Origin: Hysterangium stoloniferum
Lineage: Eukaryota > Basidiomycota > Agaricomycetes > Hysterangiales > Hysterangiaceae
Assembly: GCA_015178975.1 (NCBI GenBank)
Contig: WHVD01000012.1
Location: 930,001-994,000, forward strand
DNA length: 64,000 nucleotides
Direction of reading: 5' to 3'
Part shown: positions 11,014-23,269 of the stretch, piece by piece
How the letters are laid out: each line of letters begins with the position of its first letter
Numbering within the stretch: the stretch's first letter is position 1
Made by a program: the position numbers and the translations under genes
The notes under the pieces: model-generated
The model's input: the letters and a program-made list of their open reading frames with translations, nothing else
Databases searched by the model: none
Told to the model about the DNA's origin: nothing

Positions 11014-14000
11014 TTAGATTTTGAACAGCACCTTGTATGCCCTCAGAAGTGCCGGAGCATTTCTGAGGTTAGTACTGTTTAACCACGAATCCTCTTCAGG
11101 TCCATAACCTTTCCAGCGCACCCTGAATAGCAAACGATTTCGCTGTTTTCTATGTCCAACAATAGCTTCGACTTCATATTCCTCATGATCTGATTTCATC
11201 TCTCTTAGGTTCTCAAGTTGGGGTCTTGGGCCAAGGTTGGGAGGAGAGGGTTGATATTTCTGTAGATGATCCCGATTAATGACTGGATGCATCAGATACT
11301 CCGGGGGGATCTTAAGCCTAAATACTTGAGAGTTCAATTTCTCAAGGACCTCGAACAGTCCAATCCGTCTTTGTATTAGTTTCTTCCCCATTCCCTTGAC
11401 TTCCACCAGTTCGAGGGAATGGGGGTTCACCAATACAAAGTCTCCCTTGGAGATATCTTCTACAGGTCTTTGCTTCTTGTTATATGCTCGTGCCTGAATC
11501 TCTTGGGCTCGAGCGATGGAGTCCCGTGCCATCTGCCGATGATTTTCTAGTTCAAGAATCCATTGGTCGGCCATAGGGCTGTCCGATAGTTCTCTAGGAA
11601 CTAGGGGTTCATCACCTCCTAGAACTCGAGACATCCCTCTCAGGAGGTATCCCATTAATAGAAAGGCCAGAGCGTAGTTCGTGGAACTGTGAACGGTTGA
11701 GTTGTACGTGTGAACTACCACCTCAATCCATTGGGACCAGCTCTCCTTAGCGGAAGCACAATAGGCTCGAAGCATTTGTTCTATAGTCGCATTCATATTC
11801 TCCGTCTGTCCATCCGTCTGGGGGATGATGGGCAGAAGATACCGCAAGGGTGGTACCATAGATCTTACAGACTTCCTGCCAAAACCTGCAGGTCCATCTC
11901 TTGTCCCGATCACAGATTATTCGAGAAGGCAGTCCAAAAGGGCTGGCCACCTGTTTGACAAACATCCGTGCAAATCCTTCAGCCGTAAGGTTCGAGAAAG
12001 TAGGTATTGTGATAGCGAAATGGTTAATTTATCAATGGCGACAAAGACTGCTGAATACAAATCCTTCCCCGAGTCAGGTAATCCAGTGATCAGGTCCATA
12101 GAAACTACTTCAAAAGGTCTAAGGGGTACATCGGCAGGTCTGAGGGCTCCTTGACGAGTGGAGTGATCAATTTTGGTCTTTTGGCAGATGTCGCAGGTAC
12201 ACGTGTACGACATGCAATCTTGCAGCATTTTTGGCCAAAAGAACCGATCTTTCATCAGGTTGAACAACCGCTGACCTCCAGCATGTGCACCCTCAAAAGG
12301 GTTATCATGTACCAACCTTAAGATAGAGTTAGTCATGGTCCTGGGCACGCAGACTTGACTTTTCCAGTCCGAGTCACGAAAGTACAGGAGTCTGTTTGCT
12401 CCCACAAAGTAATGAGAAGGAGTAACAACCGCATTGGGTGAAGGGGTATCTAGAGCGTAGAGGTTTCTGAAGACTGGGTCCTTCGAGTATCCCTCTAGAA
12501 ATTTCTTTATGTATCCCTCCTCGATACTGATTAGCAACTGAGGATGATGCAATGCGAATTTCGACTCATCTTCCTGATCGTTTCTTACTGCGTTATGAGA
12601 ATCCCATTCTGACTGTCGGACCTTTTGAGTTGCTCCGAAAGGTTCCATAGAGTCACGTATAGTAGAGAATACCACCTTCTTAGCAGGTTCGTCCTTCCAT
12701 AGATTTTCCTCAGTACTCTTGTCCAAAGAGGTTGAGGTGATAGCTTGTAAATCATCTCTAATGGGGCTCACAAAAGCTGGTACTCGAGGGGGTCTGGACA
12801 GTGGGTCCATGTTGCTGTGAACTCTTCCTGCTCGGTGTAAGATCTCAAGACCTGGAAATGCAGCATATATCGCCCCCCATGCGGCTAGTCGACAATTAGT
12901 GTTCTCGTATGATCTAGCCCATTGCAAAGCTGCATGGTCCATAATGAGTAGAACATGTTCACCTTCAATGAAGGGTTGAAAGTGAACTAGTCCCTCCTTT
13001 GCTGCTAACGCTTCCCATTCAGTAGCGGAATAGTTACGTTCAGCGCTTTTCAGCGTGCGACTCCAATATGCAATGACTCGCTCAACGGTAACCTCGGTCT
13101 CTTCGAAAGTGGGTCCCCATGAGTCTGACCACTCAATCTCGGGCTGTTTGGTTTTATACCTATGAACAAAGGATGGCACATCCTGCGCACGGTCGAAAGC
13201 CAACTTGGCTTGGGCGTGGATCTTAGTGTCTATTAAGTCTCCTAAAGCCATTTTCTGGACTTGTTGGAGACAACAGCCTAAGGCAAAATCTGAAGCGTCC
13301 ATATACAGCCGATAGGGCATCCCGCTTACTGGATGTCCCAGCACTGGTGCTGATCCTAGCGCGGCTTTAACATCCTCATAAGCTCTGACATGTTCAGCGG
13401 TCCAAGCCCAGGGTTCTTCAGGAGTGAGAATAAAGGGGACACCAGCCAAGAATAGAATGGTATGTATGCCGAAAAATAAAGGACCATCCCAAGGAACCGT
13501 TGCAGTTCAGAAACCTTAGTAGGTGGGGCCAGTTCCAATATAGCGCGAACTTTCTCTTGGTGGGTCGAGAAACCCAACCTGGATACCTTGTGACCCAACA
13601 ACAAGATCGAATTATATCCGATAAAACATTTCTTGGGGGAGAGAGTGATGCCAGCCGAAGCAATAGTGCCGAGCACCTGATTCAGGTGAAGCAGATGATC
13701 GTCCCAATTTTTAGAGAATATTACTATGTCATCGATGTAAACCAAACAAAAGATCCATAGATAGGGTGCTAAAACTGTTTGCATAATGCACTGAAACGTG
13801 GAGGGACCGTTTCTAAGCCCGAACGGCATTCTTTTAAATTGCCACAGCCCTCTGTGAGATCTGAAGGCTGTTTTGGGCTTATCATCCTCTAACATTTCTA
13901 ATTGAGTAAATCCAGCTAATGTGTCGAAAGAAGAGAGGACGTTTGACCCCGACAATGCTTGCATGATCTCCGATTGACGTGGTAAAGGAAATTCGTCTGG

Positions 14001-16399
14001 AACGGTAAGATGATTGAGTTTCCGGTAGTCAATAACCACCTGTGGTTTACCATTGCGGTATACTACAAAAGCCAGTGCCCCCCATGGACTTTTAGATGGC
14101 TCGATGACACCCTGTTCGAACCAGGTATCCATTTGCTCGTCTATAACTCTCCGATTGGCAGGGGAAGAGGGGAACATAGGCATGGAAATGGGCTGGGCGC
14201 CCTCTTTCAAAGGGATAGGGACTCTGCATTCCACTTGCCCTAAGCGTCCATCGACTCCGAAAGCCTTAACATTCTCAGTCAAAACTGATCTGAGACGTGG
14301 CAGAATTTCCGTTGGTATATCGGTCCCAGGTTAACCAGCTTGTGGAGATCCTCTGAGGCCAATTTCTCATTATCAGCCACCGCGGCCGTCTTAGGACTGG
14401 GTGGTTCGAAATCGTCCGTAATCTCTGGTTCGACAGGCGGCTTAGGCCTTTCTGAAGTGGATTGACGGTCCTCCTCAAGTTGAGAGAGACTTTCAATAAG
14501 GTGTGCAATCTTGGTCGCGCCGGCTACCATTAAATCCTTCTCCTTAAGTGACTTGGGCTTATGAGCCCAACGAGTGGGGTCGTGAATTATCCCGATTGTC
14601 TCCCCTCGTCGGATAATCTTAGGGGTTAATGATGGGTTGGCCAAAGGTACTGACGCACTATTCCTCGAAATTGCCGTGATTGGGGTGGCTAATATGGAAC
14701 CATCCTCATTTTGTAATACAATTCCTTCGACAATCCACTCCTCACCTATCAGGTCCTCAATGAAAATAGGCACTAATCTGGCTGACTCTGGCTCAATGGT
14801 GCAGTCTTCCAAGACTCGCGTGACTCTTTCAGTACGCACGCCTTTATCGGGGAGAGAGGTGAGTTTGGATCGCTCCTTTGGAGGCTTCCCAAAAGGGGCC
14901 TTGTTGACGGTGAAGGTCAAATGTTGAGGTTCCTTAGAAGAACTGGCTGGAATAAAACCCTGTCGTCCCGGGAGAATAAGCCTAGATCCCAATGGCTGAT
15001 CTCTTAGGGTACCAATTTCATAGTTAACATGGAAATCTTCTCCTAAGAGAATTGGTACCGTCATTCCTCTGACAACATAAGTTTCTGCCGCGAACTTCAG
15101 TAAAATGCCACTGTCGTCCTCCAGGTAAATAGGAATATTAACATATCCTATGACCTTGGCATTACCCGTGAGCTGGATTAGATGTAACTTGAGTCCCTGT
15201 TTCAACTTATACTGGCCCTGCAGCCCTTTGTATAATTCCTCCAATATAAGGGAAAGATCCGCTCCCATGTCCATTCTAACTTTAACGCGTTCAGGTGAAT
15301 CGGGATTTCCTACATGACCGAAAACATGGAGCGCTGCAACTCCTATGCTAGAGTAGCCACTGGGGGGATCCCGTTTTCGATAAATAATTGTAATATCCTC
15401 CTTCATCAGTCGGCTGGGACGAGGGTATTGGATTCTAGGCCTCCTACTTTCCTTGCGCAGGGACAGGCTTACATTCCTGCATTCGCTTCGACAAGGAATA
15501 TGTTTTGAGGAGGAATCCAAGGCTGGATCGCTATCACCATCCTCCGAATCTGAGTCATCATACGGTAGTAAGTTGGGGGGGTTTCCAGGATCAAACGGGA
15601 ATGTGTCAACGTCAACTCCAGGTAAACAGAGTGAGTCCGAGTTGATTTGCTCGTCATAACCCTGAATCTGACAGTGGTTCTCGGTCAGGCCTTCAAGGTC
15701 CTGCTGGTGTGCGCTCAACCAATCTCCCTTTTCGAAGAAATCTGCAGCAAGTATGGATACGTAGACCTCAGACGAAAGAGTTTCACCGGTCGTTTGATTT
15801 TCCTCTCTTACTGAGTCGTCTCTGACTTGGGGTGTATAGATGGGAACAATAGTCAATTTGTCATCAGAGCTATTTACTTGTCCTTGTATAGATAATCCAT
15901 GAACCGCCTCATATAACCTTTGCTCCTCAGTTTCCTCTGACATATCCTGTGTGGAGCATTTATTGATAGAGACATAATGAGACATCTTGCCCGCATGAGG
16001 GCAATCTATTTTAAAATGCTCTGGGCTTCTGCATATCCAACATTCCTTGGTGGGTTTGACTGAACTCTTCTTGTTACTCCTCTCAAAGAACATTTTTCCG
16101 TGACGCTTTCCCTGCTTTGGATCAGCGACGTCTGGGACGGTCCTTCTCGTCGAGCCTCTCTCATTAGTCTCACTAACAAGAATATGGTTAGGTGAAGAGA
16201 AGTTGTCGGTGACTCTAAAATCCAATTCTTGACCCTCTGATAACATTATGCGCAGTTTCTGGAACCTGTAACGTTCCTGGTGTGTTTGGACCCAGGCGTT
16301 AATCAGAACTTCTTGCAGGTTATTAGCATAAGTCTGTAAACTCATGATATCGTCGATGGGTTGTCCTTGAAGAAGGTAGAGCCATTCCATAGGCAGCAT
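11014..16399 (-). mobile_element. Pol region of the 11-kb Gypsy element (fossil)
   Basis: Reading down the minus strand: a CCHC knuckle (CWICRSPEHFKIDC, about 16035), a protease-like RMDMGADLSLI motif (about 15265), reverse transcriptase with CLVYIDDIVIFSKN (about 13715), RNase H with DASDFALGCCL (about 13290) and DHAALQWARSYE, an integrase zinc finger and core (about 12300-11700), and a chromodomain with FRVRWKGYGPEEDSW close to the end (about 11090). The chromodomain places it among chromoviruses. The region is broken in a few places and is treated as a fossil. Confidence 0.88.
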
Positions 16400-16516
16400 G
16401 AGAATGAGTCTGCGTGTTTCATCCCCTCGGTCCTGGTGGAACCCGTACAGAAAACGATAAAGTTTAACTCTCTGCTGGATATAGTGGACGGGTGTCTCAC
16501 GATCGTGACCAGCCTG

Positions 16517-18428
16517 TCAAAATTTCATGGCTTCCCATTCTAAGGCCAAGGATTCACGCCAGCGAGTTCCAAGCAGTCCTTCCACGATGCCCCAAAGAAA
16601 CGACCCATGAGATTGACTGAATTCATTACGATGCTCACAGTCTAGGGTGCTCCACCAGACCTTAGCGTGCCCTGTGAGTCGTCTTGGCAGCGCAACTCCT
16701 AAAATCGCACTCATAGAGTCTGATATCTCTGCGAGACTCATGATGTCCATGATATAGTCCAGGGCCTTAGATTGAGCTCCGTCGTATTCAGGAAGATCAG
16801 ACCACTTAATCTTAAGGTCATTGGTGTTAAGAGTGACTTTCTTGTCCTTAGGTAAGTCATCAATAAGCACGCTAGCTCGAGACCGCATCGGAGTTCGAAA
16901 GGGGGTGTTAGGCACTCCATTGTGGCGCTCCCCACGTCCTGAGTTCCCTCCCCAATCTGAAGTGTTTGAACTCCCGGATGAATCGCTAGGGGGTCCTCCT
17001 GATGGCAAGAAAGGGTTTGAAGCGATCGGTAGAGAATGGCGGGGACCGTCTGGATTAAGCAATCCTTGACCAGCAACTGGGCCAGCTATACCCTCCGTGA
17101 ATGCTGTAGAGAAGGACAGTCGACCCTTGTTGGTGGCTGATTGGCCTCTGAGAGTGGTCACTTCATCCCTGAAGTTAGGGCTGTTGGAGACTCTCTCAAA
17201 TGCAACGCGAGAGCGGTGATCTCCCTGGAAAGTCATTAGGCCAGGTTCCATCGCGATTTGTCTCTCAATCTCCGTCGTGTTCAGAAGTCGACGCGGCTGG
17301 GGTTGATGGAAGGGAGCGCAGACTTCAATCCTCTTCTCCTGAAGGCGTTCTATCATCTGCGTCCTCATATCCAATGGAAAATCCTCCAATATAATGGGAT
17401 GGTTGAGAGAATGTAGAAAATGAGTATCAGGAGACCCATTTAGGTTGCGAACGAATGAATTAGTCGTGGAGATGGGCGAATCGGGGACCTGAATCGAGTC
17501 ATTATAGGGGAGGAGTACCTCTAAAACCATCTTATCCAGTCTTCTTTGATTTCGCTTCAACCGACCCCTTAAAGTGAAGTATGCGAACGACAGATTTGGC
17601 ATGACTCCATTGAGCGACTCCTCCAACATACGGATGTACATGTACTGGTAGTCAACCTTAGGCACGACATGATCTCCACTGAGCAAGATGTGCAGGATCT
17701 GCAACGCATCATCATGCGTACGAAGCGCCTCAAGGAATAGAGTAAACACCTCCCGCTTGAGGATCCTTCTTCCTCCTTCCAAAGCGGTTGTCACCTCATT
17801 CGACCATTCGGGGATCGATCGGGTCAAGTCCTCAAGGTTCCCTGGTCACGTGAATAAATCTCATGCCGATAAGATCACATGATAGCGACCTAACCAAAGT
17901 GCTACAGTCGCTGGTAGAATGGGATAATCTATATTGTATTCCTCCACAAAGGGAGTAACCAGATACTCGGAGATTCATTCGGAGTAGAACATATTCCATT
18001 GCCAGTCGATGGGCTGAGAATAAACCATATGACCTCCGAGGAACTGCTTAAGGATAACCTGTCTTGGAGGGAATCTGAGAACGGGTGTGTGTGCTCGATT
18101 AGACTCAACGTCAGCTCCAGGGGTGTCCAACTGCCCGAGTGATGAGTGTTCCTCAGGTGGATCGGGGGGAATGTTCGTTGGCGATCCAGCTACTACTATG
18201 GAGGGATCCTCCGGAGGAGCTGATCCTTGAGGAAGCTGGGGAATGTTCGTAGACGATCCAGCTACTACTCCGGGGGAATCCTCTGGAGGAGCTGATCCTT
18301 GAAAAGTCAAAGAAGACTTCCTCAAAAGTGACGTTACGGGGTGGCTCTAAGTTAGCAGATTTTTGACGAGGCATGGAGCCACTCGGAGTTGATGAAGGCC
18401 TAGGTGTTTGGTTCTTGCCCGTAGTCAT
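16517..18428 (-). mobile_element. Gag region of the 11-kb Gypsy element (fossil)
   Basis: Minus-strand frames just inside the 5' LTR encode a low-complexity N-terminal part with an imperfect duplicated motif of the EDPSIVVAGSPTNIP type, followed by a capsid-like part with ALDYIMDIMSLAE and GHAKVWWSTLD, which resembles retrotransposon Gag. It is broken together with the rest of the element. Confidence 0.7.
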
Positions 18429-18504
18429 TCACGTGTTCAGGTCTTAGTAGTCAAATAATAAATTTTTCCTCGTAGGAAAAGAACGGTCCGGCCCAGATCA
18501 CCAC

Positions 18505-19152
18505 TGTGAAGAGTCGTTAGATTCTGACCACTCAATATACGAAGAATAGTGTTTATTCAACTACTATTAGGAAGTATTGACCGTCCAGTACAACACTATA
18601 GACTACTAGACTGTTTGTACTAGTATAGGAACACACTACACGTCTCAAGAGCAACTGTACAGTTGCTCACGACGACTTAGGACAATGAGATAAAGAGTTG
18701 ACCTTTACGGTACAACTGATAGCTAGAAATAAGGAAGATACTCAGCTAAAGACTGAGTAACTAGGATAGAGTAATAGTTGCGCGAGTCGACTACAGGGTC
18801 GACGAACGCAGAGTCTTGAGAGTGGAACTCAACCTTCGCGGTTCGAGTCCAAGATACTATCAGTGGACTAGAAAGTACTACCTTTATAGGTGGTTGAGAT
18901 ACTACCCTTGACACCTCTCGCTGTTCGATGTCTGAGTCGTTATGAGGTGGTGTCTGCTGGGTAAAAAGTTGTCTGTCATTTGGCGCTGAGAGCGCCCATA
19001 GGTATACACAAGACTTCGAACTAAGAAATACGAGTATGCTCGAAAGATATAAAGAATTAAAGAAAAGAAAATAGAAACTAGATAATATTATACTATAATA
19101 TGTATAATATTCAACTGTCCAATTATGCATACATATATGCATACCCTTCACA
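18505..19152 (-). repeat. 5' LTR of the 11-kb Gypsy element
   Basis: It is the partner of 8006-8649, begins TGTGAAGAG and ends CTTCACA, and is followed by the target duplication ATTGG. Confidence 0.92.
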
Positions 19153-21062
19153 ATTGGTGAGTCCAAAGGGAATCACCAACCACTTGAAGGCCCCATAGTG
19201 GGCTCTAAAAGTTGTTTTCCATTCATCGCCTGTGGCGATTCAGACCAAGTGATAGGCATATTAGGGGTGGCTGGGCGCCGTCTTTGAGATCAATTTTTAA
19301 GTTGCATTCTCTGTGGGGTGGAAGCCAGTCAGCTTTCCACTTGCTAAAAACATCTGCAAAGTCATGATATTTCTCCGGGACGCCTTCTAGGTCAGCAGCT
19401 TGCTCAGATGCGGATACTGGGGTTAAAAAACATCCAGTTGCTTCATCAATTTTTAAGTTGATAGTGAATGCCTGGGACCCATCCATTTTTGTAGCCCTGA
19501 TAAAAGCTGCAGCATTAATCAAAGAAATAGATGGAGGTGCTGTGGGTTCCAGGGAAGCCATGGGTGCTGTAGGGATCACAGGAGTCCTCGAGACTGCAGG
19601 TGCCAGGAAGGCCATGGGTGCCATGGAGGCCATGTCAGGTGCAGTTTCCTCGGCTGCTGTGGGGGTCCAGAATGTTATACTGTTAGCTATCCAGTCAATC
19701 AACGGATTGTAGCGGGTAAGCCAGTTGTGTCCTAGGACCACCGAGCAACTTGAGTCTAACTGGGTCACATAGAAAGTGACCAACTGAGATGTTCCACAAG
19801 GGAAGCAGATGGGGTTTCCATGGAGGCCTTGGCTGTTCGTCCCTTTGAAGAGTTTGCTTTTGCCAGTGGACATTCCAGAACCCAATGACTGGGTTTCCTG
19901 CACAAGAGACAGAGGTTATTGTCCATACGACGTTGTCTTTCCTGTGGGGTCAATTTGCCATTGGGTCTGAGTTTGCCTGTGAGGTTGGGTTTTCTGGTTT
20001 GCTTGCCAGACTGTTGACCCTTGTTGTTGTTGTTAGAAGACTTTTTATCATTCTCCTTGTTGGATTGCATGGAGTTTTGGTTGCTGGTTGATGAGTTGTT
20101 GTTGGTGGTTTTATTGGCCATGGACTTGTTCACTTTGTCTGTGGAGGTCTTGCAGGCAACTTCCACATGACGTTCCCAATAATGTGCATCTGCATTTTGA
20201 GCCTTGAGGCACATATGGGACAGGGCTTTTGGCTTGCCATCTTCTCCTTTCAAGACTTTGTCTTTAAGGGGGGACTGCAGACCAGCATAAAATTGGTGGC
20301 AGAGAGCGGGATCACCCCACTGACAATGAGCTGCAAGGATATTGAATTGGATGATATAGTCCATGATGTGCTGCGTGTCCTTCATATGAAGATTTGTGAG
20401 ACTGTTCTAGGCTTCTCCTGTCGGGTCATATGGGTTAAAGTTGGTTTCAAGCTCCATAACAAAAGCATCCCAATCTTCAAGCCAAAGCGGCTCTTCCTCA
20501 GAAAGTCCACTAAAAGCCAGTTCGAACCATTTCAATGCAGATCCTGACAAGTATGAAAGTGCGTAGTTGACTTTTCGGGAGTCTGTGGAGAATTGGCGGA
20601 TCGATCACAGAAATTGAAGTGACATTGCATGAGGAAAGTAGAGAGTTTGTTTGGGTTGGGACCCATGAAGGGTTCCGGAGCATTGACTTTTGACCGTGAA
20701 GGTTCTTGTTCCTTTTTCTTTCATTCTTCAAGCAGGTGCGTCATAAATTTATCTATAGTACCTGCTAGAAATTCAGAAGTAGGGTTCTCCATGTGCAGTC
20801 ATTCATTAGACGGAGGATTTTCAACACCTTTGCCCTTGTCAGGGGCCATGGACTCGTCCTTGTGCTCAGATTCATCCTGGTTTTCCGGGACTTCTTCAAT
20901 ATGGGCTTCTTCCATGGCTTCCAGCTGGTTCACAAGTGTATGGCTGGTATACAAAGTTAATGGGGAATGAAGAGTTGACGGTCCAGGTAATGATGCCTGT
21001 GCCTGTGCTTTTATTCTTGGTGGCATATTGAAAACAATCTGTGAGTCTTAGTCAGAAAATAT
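19153..21062 (-). mobile_element. Gypsy A gag, zinc knuckle, protease and start of reverse transcriptase (fossil)
   Basis: The minus strand opens with an MPPRIKAQAQ Gag start (about 21026) that parallels MGPKRKAAEG of element B. It continues with a capsid segment (HQFYAGLQSPLKDKV), a knuckle CLLCRKPSHWVLEC, and the protease-region wording VTFYVTQLDSSCSVVLGHNW shared with B. Reverse transcriptase then begins and runs into the 11-kb insertion at 19152. It is broken. Confidence 0.85.
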
Positions 21063-21889
21063 TGTTAGGGTACATACACGGTGGGTCTCCAGAGAAACCC
21101 GCAGAATATCCAATAGGACTTGGCTTCAGCTTATAGACTGCACCCTCACGAAATCATGTTGTCCAATTTCAGACAGGCGGATGGAAATCCTGGGGAGTCC
21201 AGGCGGGGTTCATGGGTCGAGGGGTCATAGGTCAGAGGCCATGGGTTGAGAGGTCATGAGTTGGGATAGGTAAGAGGGATAGATGCGCCAGAGCCCGTGG
21301 GCTCCGACTAGCGTGAGCAGTGTAATTCAAGTAGGAGTTTAGAGCAGAAAATGTATTAGATTACTGGGGGGAATCTAAGCCAATTTTCTGACTGGATTGT
21401 ATGTACAACATCTGCCAGATTATATAGACTGTGGAATGAATGACATACCAAATCCAGTAATAATGAAATGGAACTAGCAAAATATGAAATGGGAATAGTA
21501 AACACCAAATTTGGTGTTAGGAATGGGATGGAACGGAGTAGAGTCTGAATCATGACAAATCATAAACCATAACAGGAAATGGAGCGGGAGTGGAGTCCGA
21601 ATCGTGACAGGTCATTTGACTAAAATGGGAATGGGGCTCAGTTAGAGCGATGACGGGTTTCTGAGTGGGGTCTGGTGACTGATGTGTGGGATGAGGTCAG
21701 ACATAGACAGGGATGGAGTCCGGTGGGTATTCCGGTGACTGAAACACAATGTAACGAAGTTGAACATAGACAAGTCTCATGTATGGAGTCTGGCGGGAAT
21801 TCCAGTAAACTGATATGTAATTGGTGTGTATAGGGCATGGATGCATATGAGTTAGTGCCTGGAGTCTGGCAGGACTTCCAGTTGTAACA
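21063..21889 (-). repeat. 5' LTR of Gypsy A (LTR family A)
   Basis: The 827-bp segment reads TGTTACAACTGG...CCCTAACA on the minus strand. Full-length relatives lie at 29223, 37988 and 38987. It contains the TAAGCTGAAGCC motif shared with the LTRs of element B, and a CACCAAATTTGGTG palindrome near 21511. Confidence 0.9.
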
Positions 21890-23269
21890 GCCTTCCCATG
21901 CCATCAGATTGTCCCCTTAATCAATCTGAGCCTTATGTTACAACCAGATTACCCCCTTAATTAATCTGAGCCTCATCTGGTAACCAGAACCCCTTCTACA
22001 TTCATATCAACCTTAACTCTATCTGCCAATAAAGCCGTTTCCTTTTCTGTGAACAATACCTCTCAACATATAAATAGTGGGCTGATACCACCCTATCTCC
22101 CTCATCCTGACTTATCCAGTCATCCCTCTATCCAAACTATTAAGTGTCAATACTTGTCGCTATCCTCTGACTCATCTCTATCACATCCTGCCCTTACTTT
22201 GGCCTGATTGCACTGTGAGCTTGAGTTATGATCCTCTACCTTGCAACTTTAATTTTGATACCTTTCTTTGTTTATTTATCTTTATTTTAGACAAGTCACT
22301 TATTCACCTCTTGTTTGCTTTACTCTTTCATCCTTGTCACTGTGCTCTTCTGCACTCTCCTCTGGAATATTGCCTTGCTTATTGGGGTTCTGCTGCAAAG
22401 GTGAGTGCACTATGTCTAACTTATCCTAAATACCTTTGATTTGTACCTTCTTCTTTGTTGCTTACATTTTCTCATATGTTATATGGTTTCCATACTTCAT
22501 GTATGTCCCATTGCTATGCCTCTCTCTGAGACTAGTATTAAACCCTAATAGAAACCCTAAACTCTAAAAATAGAGACTAGCATCGGCCTCCCCGTTCTTT
22601 ACCGGCAATGTTTCTACAAATCGCGAACAATCAAGTGCGTGAGCAAAAACAGCCGGAGCTGATGGCTGTGCACTCGCAGGGGTCCTACGGCAGCAGAAGT
22701 TGCGGCAGCAGCATTACGCTGAGACCGAAGGGTGGCAGGGTGGTGGGCGGCGGGAGGAACGGCTGTAGAGACATATGGGAGACAGTCCATGATGCTGGTC
22801 GTAGTCCTGACGTTGTCGTGATGCTTGAAAGAGAATCGGTGTAGCTTGTGATCATAAGTGCTAAACCAACGGCGCGGCTGGATGAGATTCGGTTGTATGG
22901 GAGCGATGTGTTGCGTAAATGTGACGTACGGACTGCGTGGGCTATGGATGATGTTCAAGTGTGAGAGATAGTTATTGATACATTAAAATACACCCAACAC
23001 TTCCAGCGATGCTTGTTGCAATGAGCAATCGTCCAACCGCAGTGCTTCACACCTGTATTGTCCGATCAGAAATTATCCAATGATGCTATTATCTAAGGTC
23101 AATGTTCAGATTAAATCAGAAGAATTTGCTTTCCTGTTTCCGCCACACGTGCAAGGGTTACTCGGTAAGAGCTACGAGGCGGTGCACCGTGGGTACAGAG
23201 AAGCATGTCACCAACGTATCACCACTCTCGCCACTTAGGACACCCTTACTACTAGCATACCATCTCAGC
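21890..23269. other. Spacer upstream of the NLR gene
   Basis: No gene is recognised. It opens with an imperfect tandem copy of a segment containing CCCTTAATYAATCTGAGCC (21905-21985). A TATAAATAG-like motif lies near 22070. A 105-bp segment at 22400-22504 recurs inverted at 30499-30601. Positions 22560-23269 are moderately GC-rich and probably contain the promoter and 5' leader of the NLR gene. Short frames on both strands there resemble no known protein. Confidence 0.5.
22400..22504 (+). repeat. Dispersed repeat, inverted copy at 30499-30601
   Basis: It begins GGTGAGTGCAC and ends near CATACTTCATGTA. The inverse copy at 30499-30601 matches at roughly four fifths of positions with small length differences. 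The two copies flank the NLR locus in opposite orientation. The family is not identified. Confidence 0.7.

Larger units (their letters stand above)
8006..19152 (-). mobile_element. 11.1-kb chromodomain Ty3/Gypsy element with extra 3' frames (broken)
   Basis: LTRs of 644 and 648 bp (8006-8649 and 18505-19152), both with ends TGTGAAG...CTTCACA, flank the element. The duplication ATTGG lies at 8001-8005 and 19153-19157. On the minus strand it runs gag, zinc knuckle, protease, reverse transcriptase, RNase H, integrase, chromodomain, and then about 2.3 kb with two further long frames before the 3' LTR. A G-rich tract next to 8650 is the likely polypurine tract. The LTRs differ at roughly 20 sites, nearly all transitions, so the element is moderately old. 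The coding part is broken in about four places. It is inserted in the reverse transcriptase of Gypsy A. Confidence 0.92.
1..21889 (-). mobile_element. Ty3/Gypsy element A, outer shell of a nested stack (broken)
   Basis: A minus-strand Gypsy element reads from its 5' LTR at 21063-21889 through gag and protease (19153-21062), reverse transcriptase and RNase H (6838-8005) and integrase (1-388). The gaps are explained exactly by two insertions, 8006-19152 and 389-6837, each with a 5-bp target duplication. The protein order and wording match element B at 43.5-51 kb closely, so the two are relatives. The 3' end and 3' LTR lie beyond the window. The element is old and broken in several places besides the two insertions. 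Three solo LTRs of the same family lie at 29223, 37988 and 38987. Confidence 0.88.

Noticed and set aside
22541-22571. AAACCCTAA-like motifs suggesting telomeric repeats
   Set aside because: Only two or three irregular copies occur inside ordinary spacer sequence. No tandem telomere array is present.
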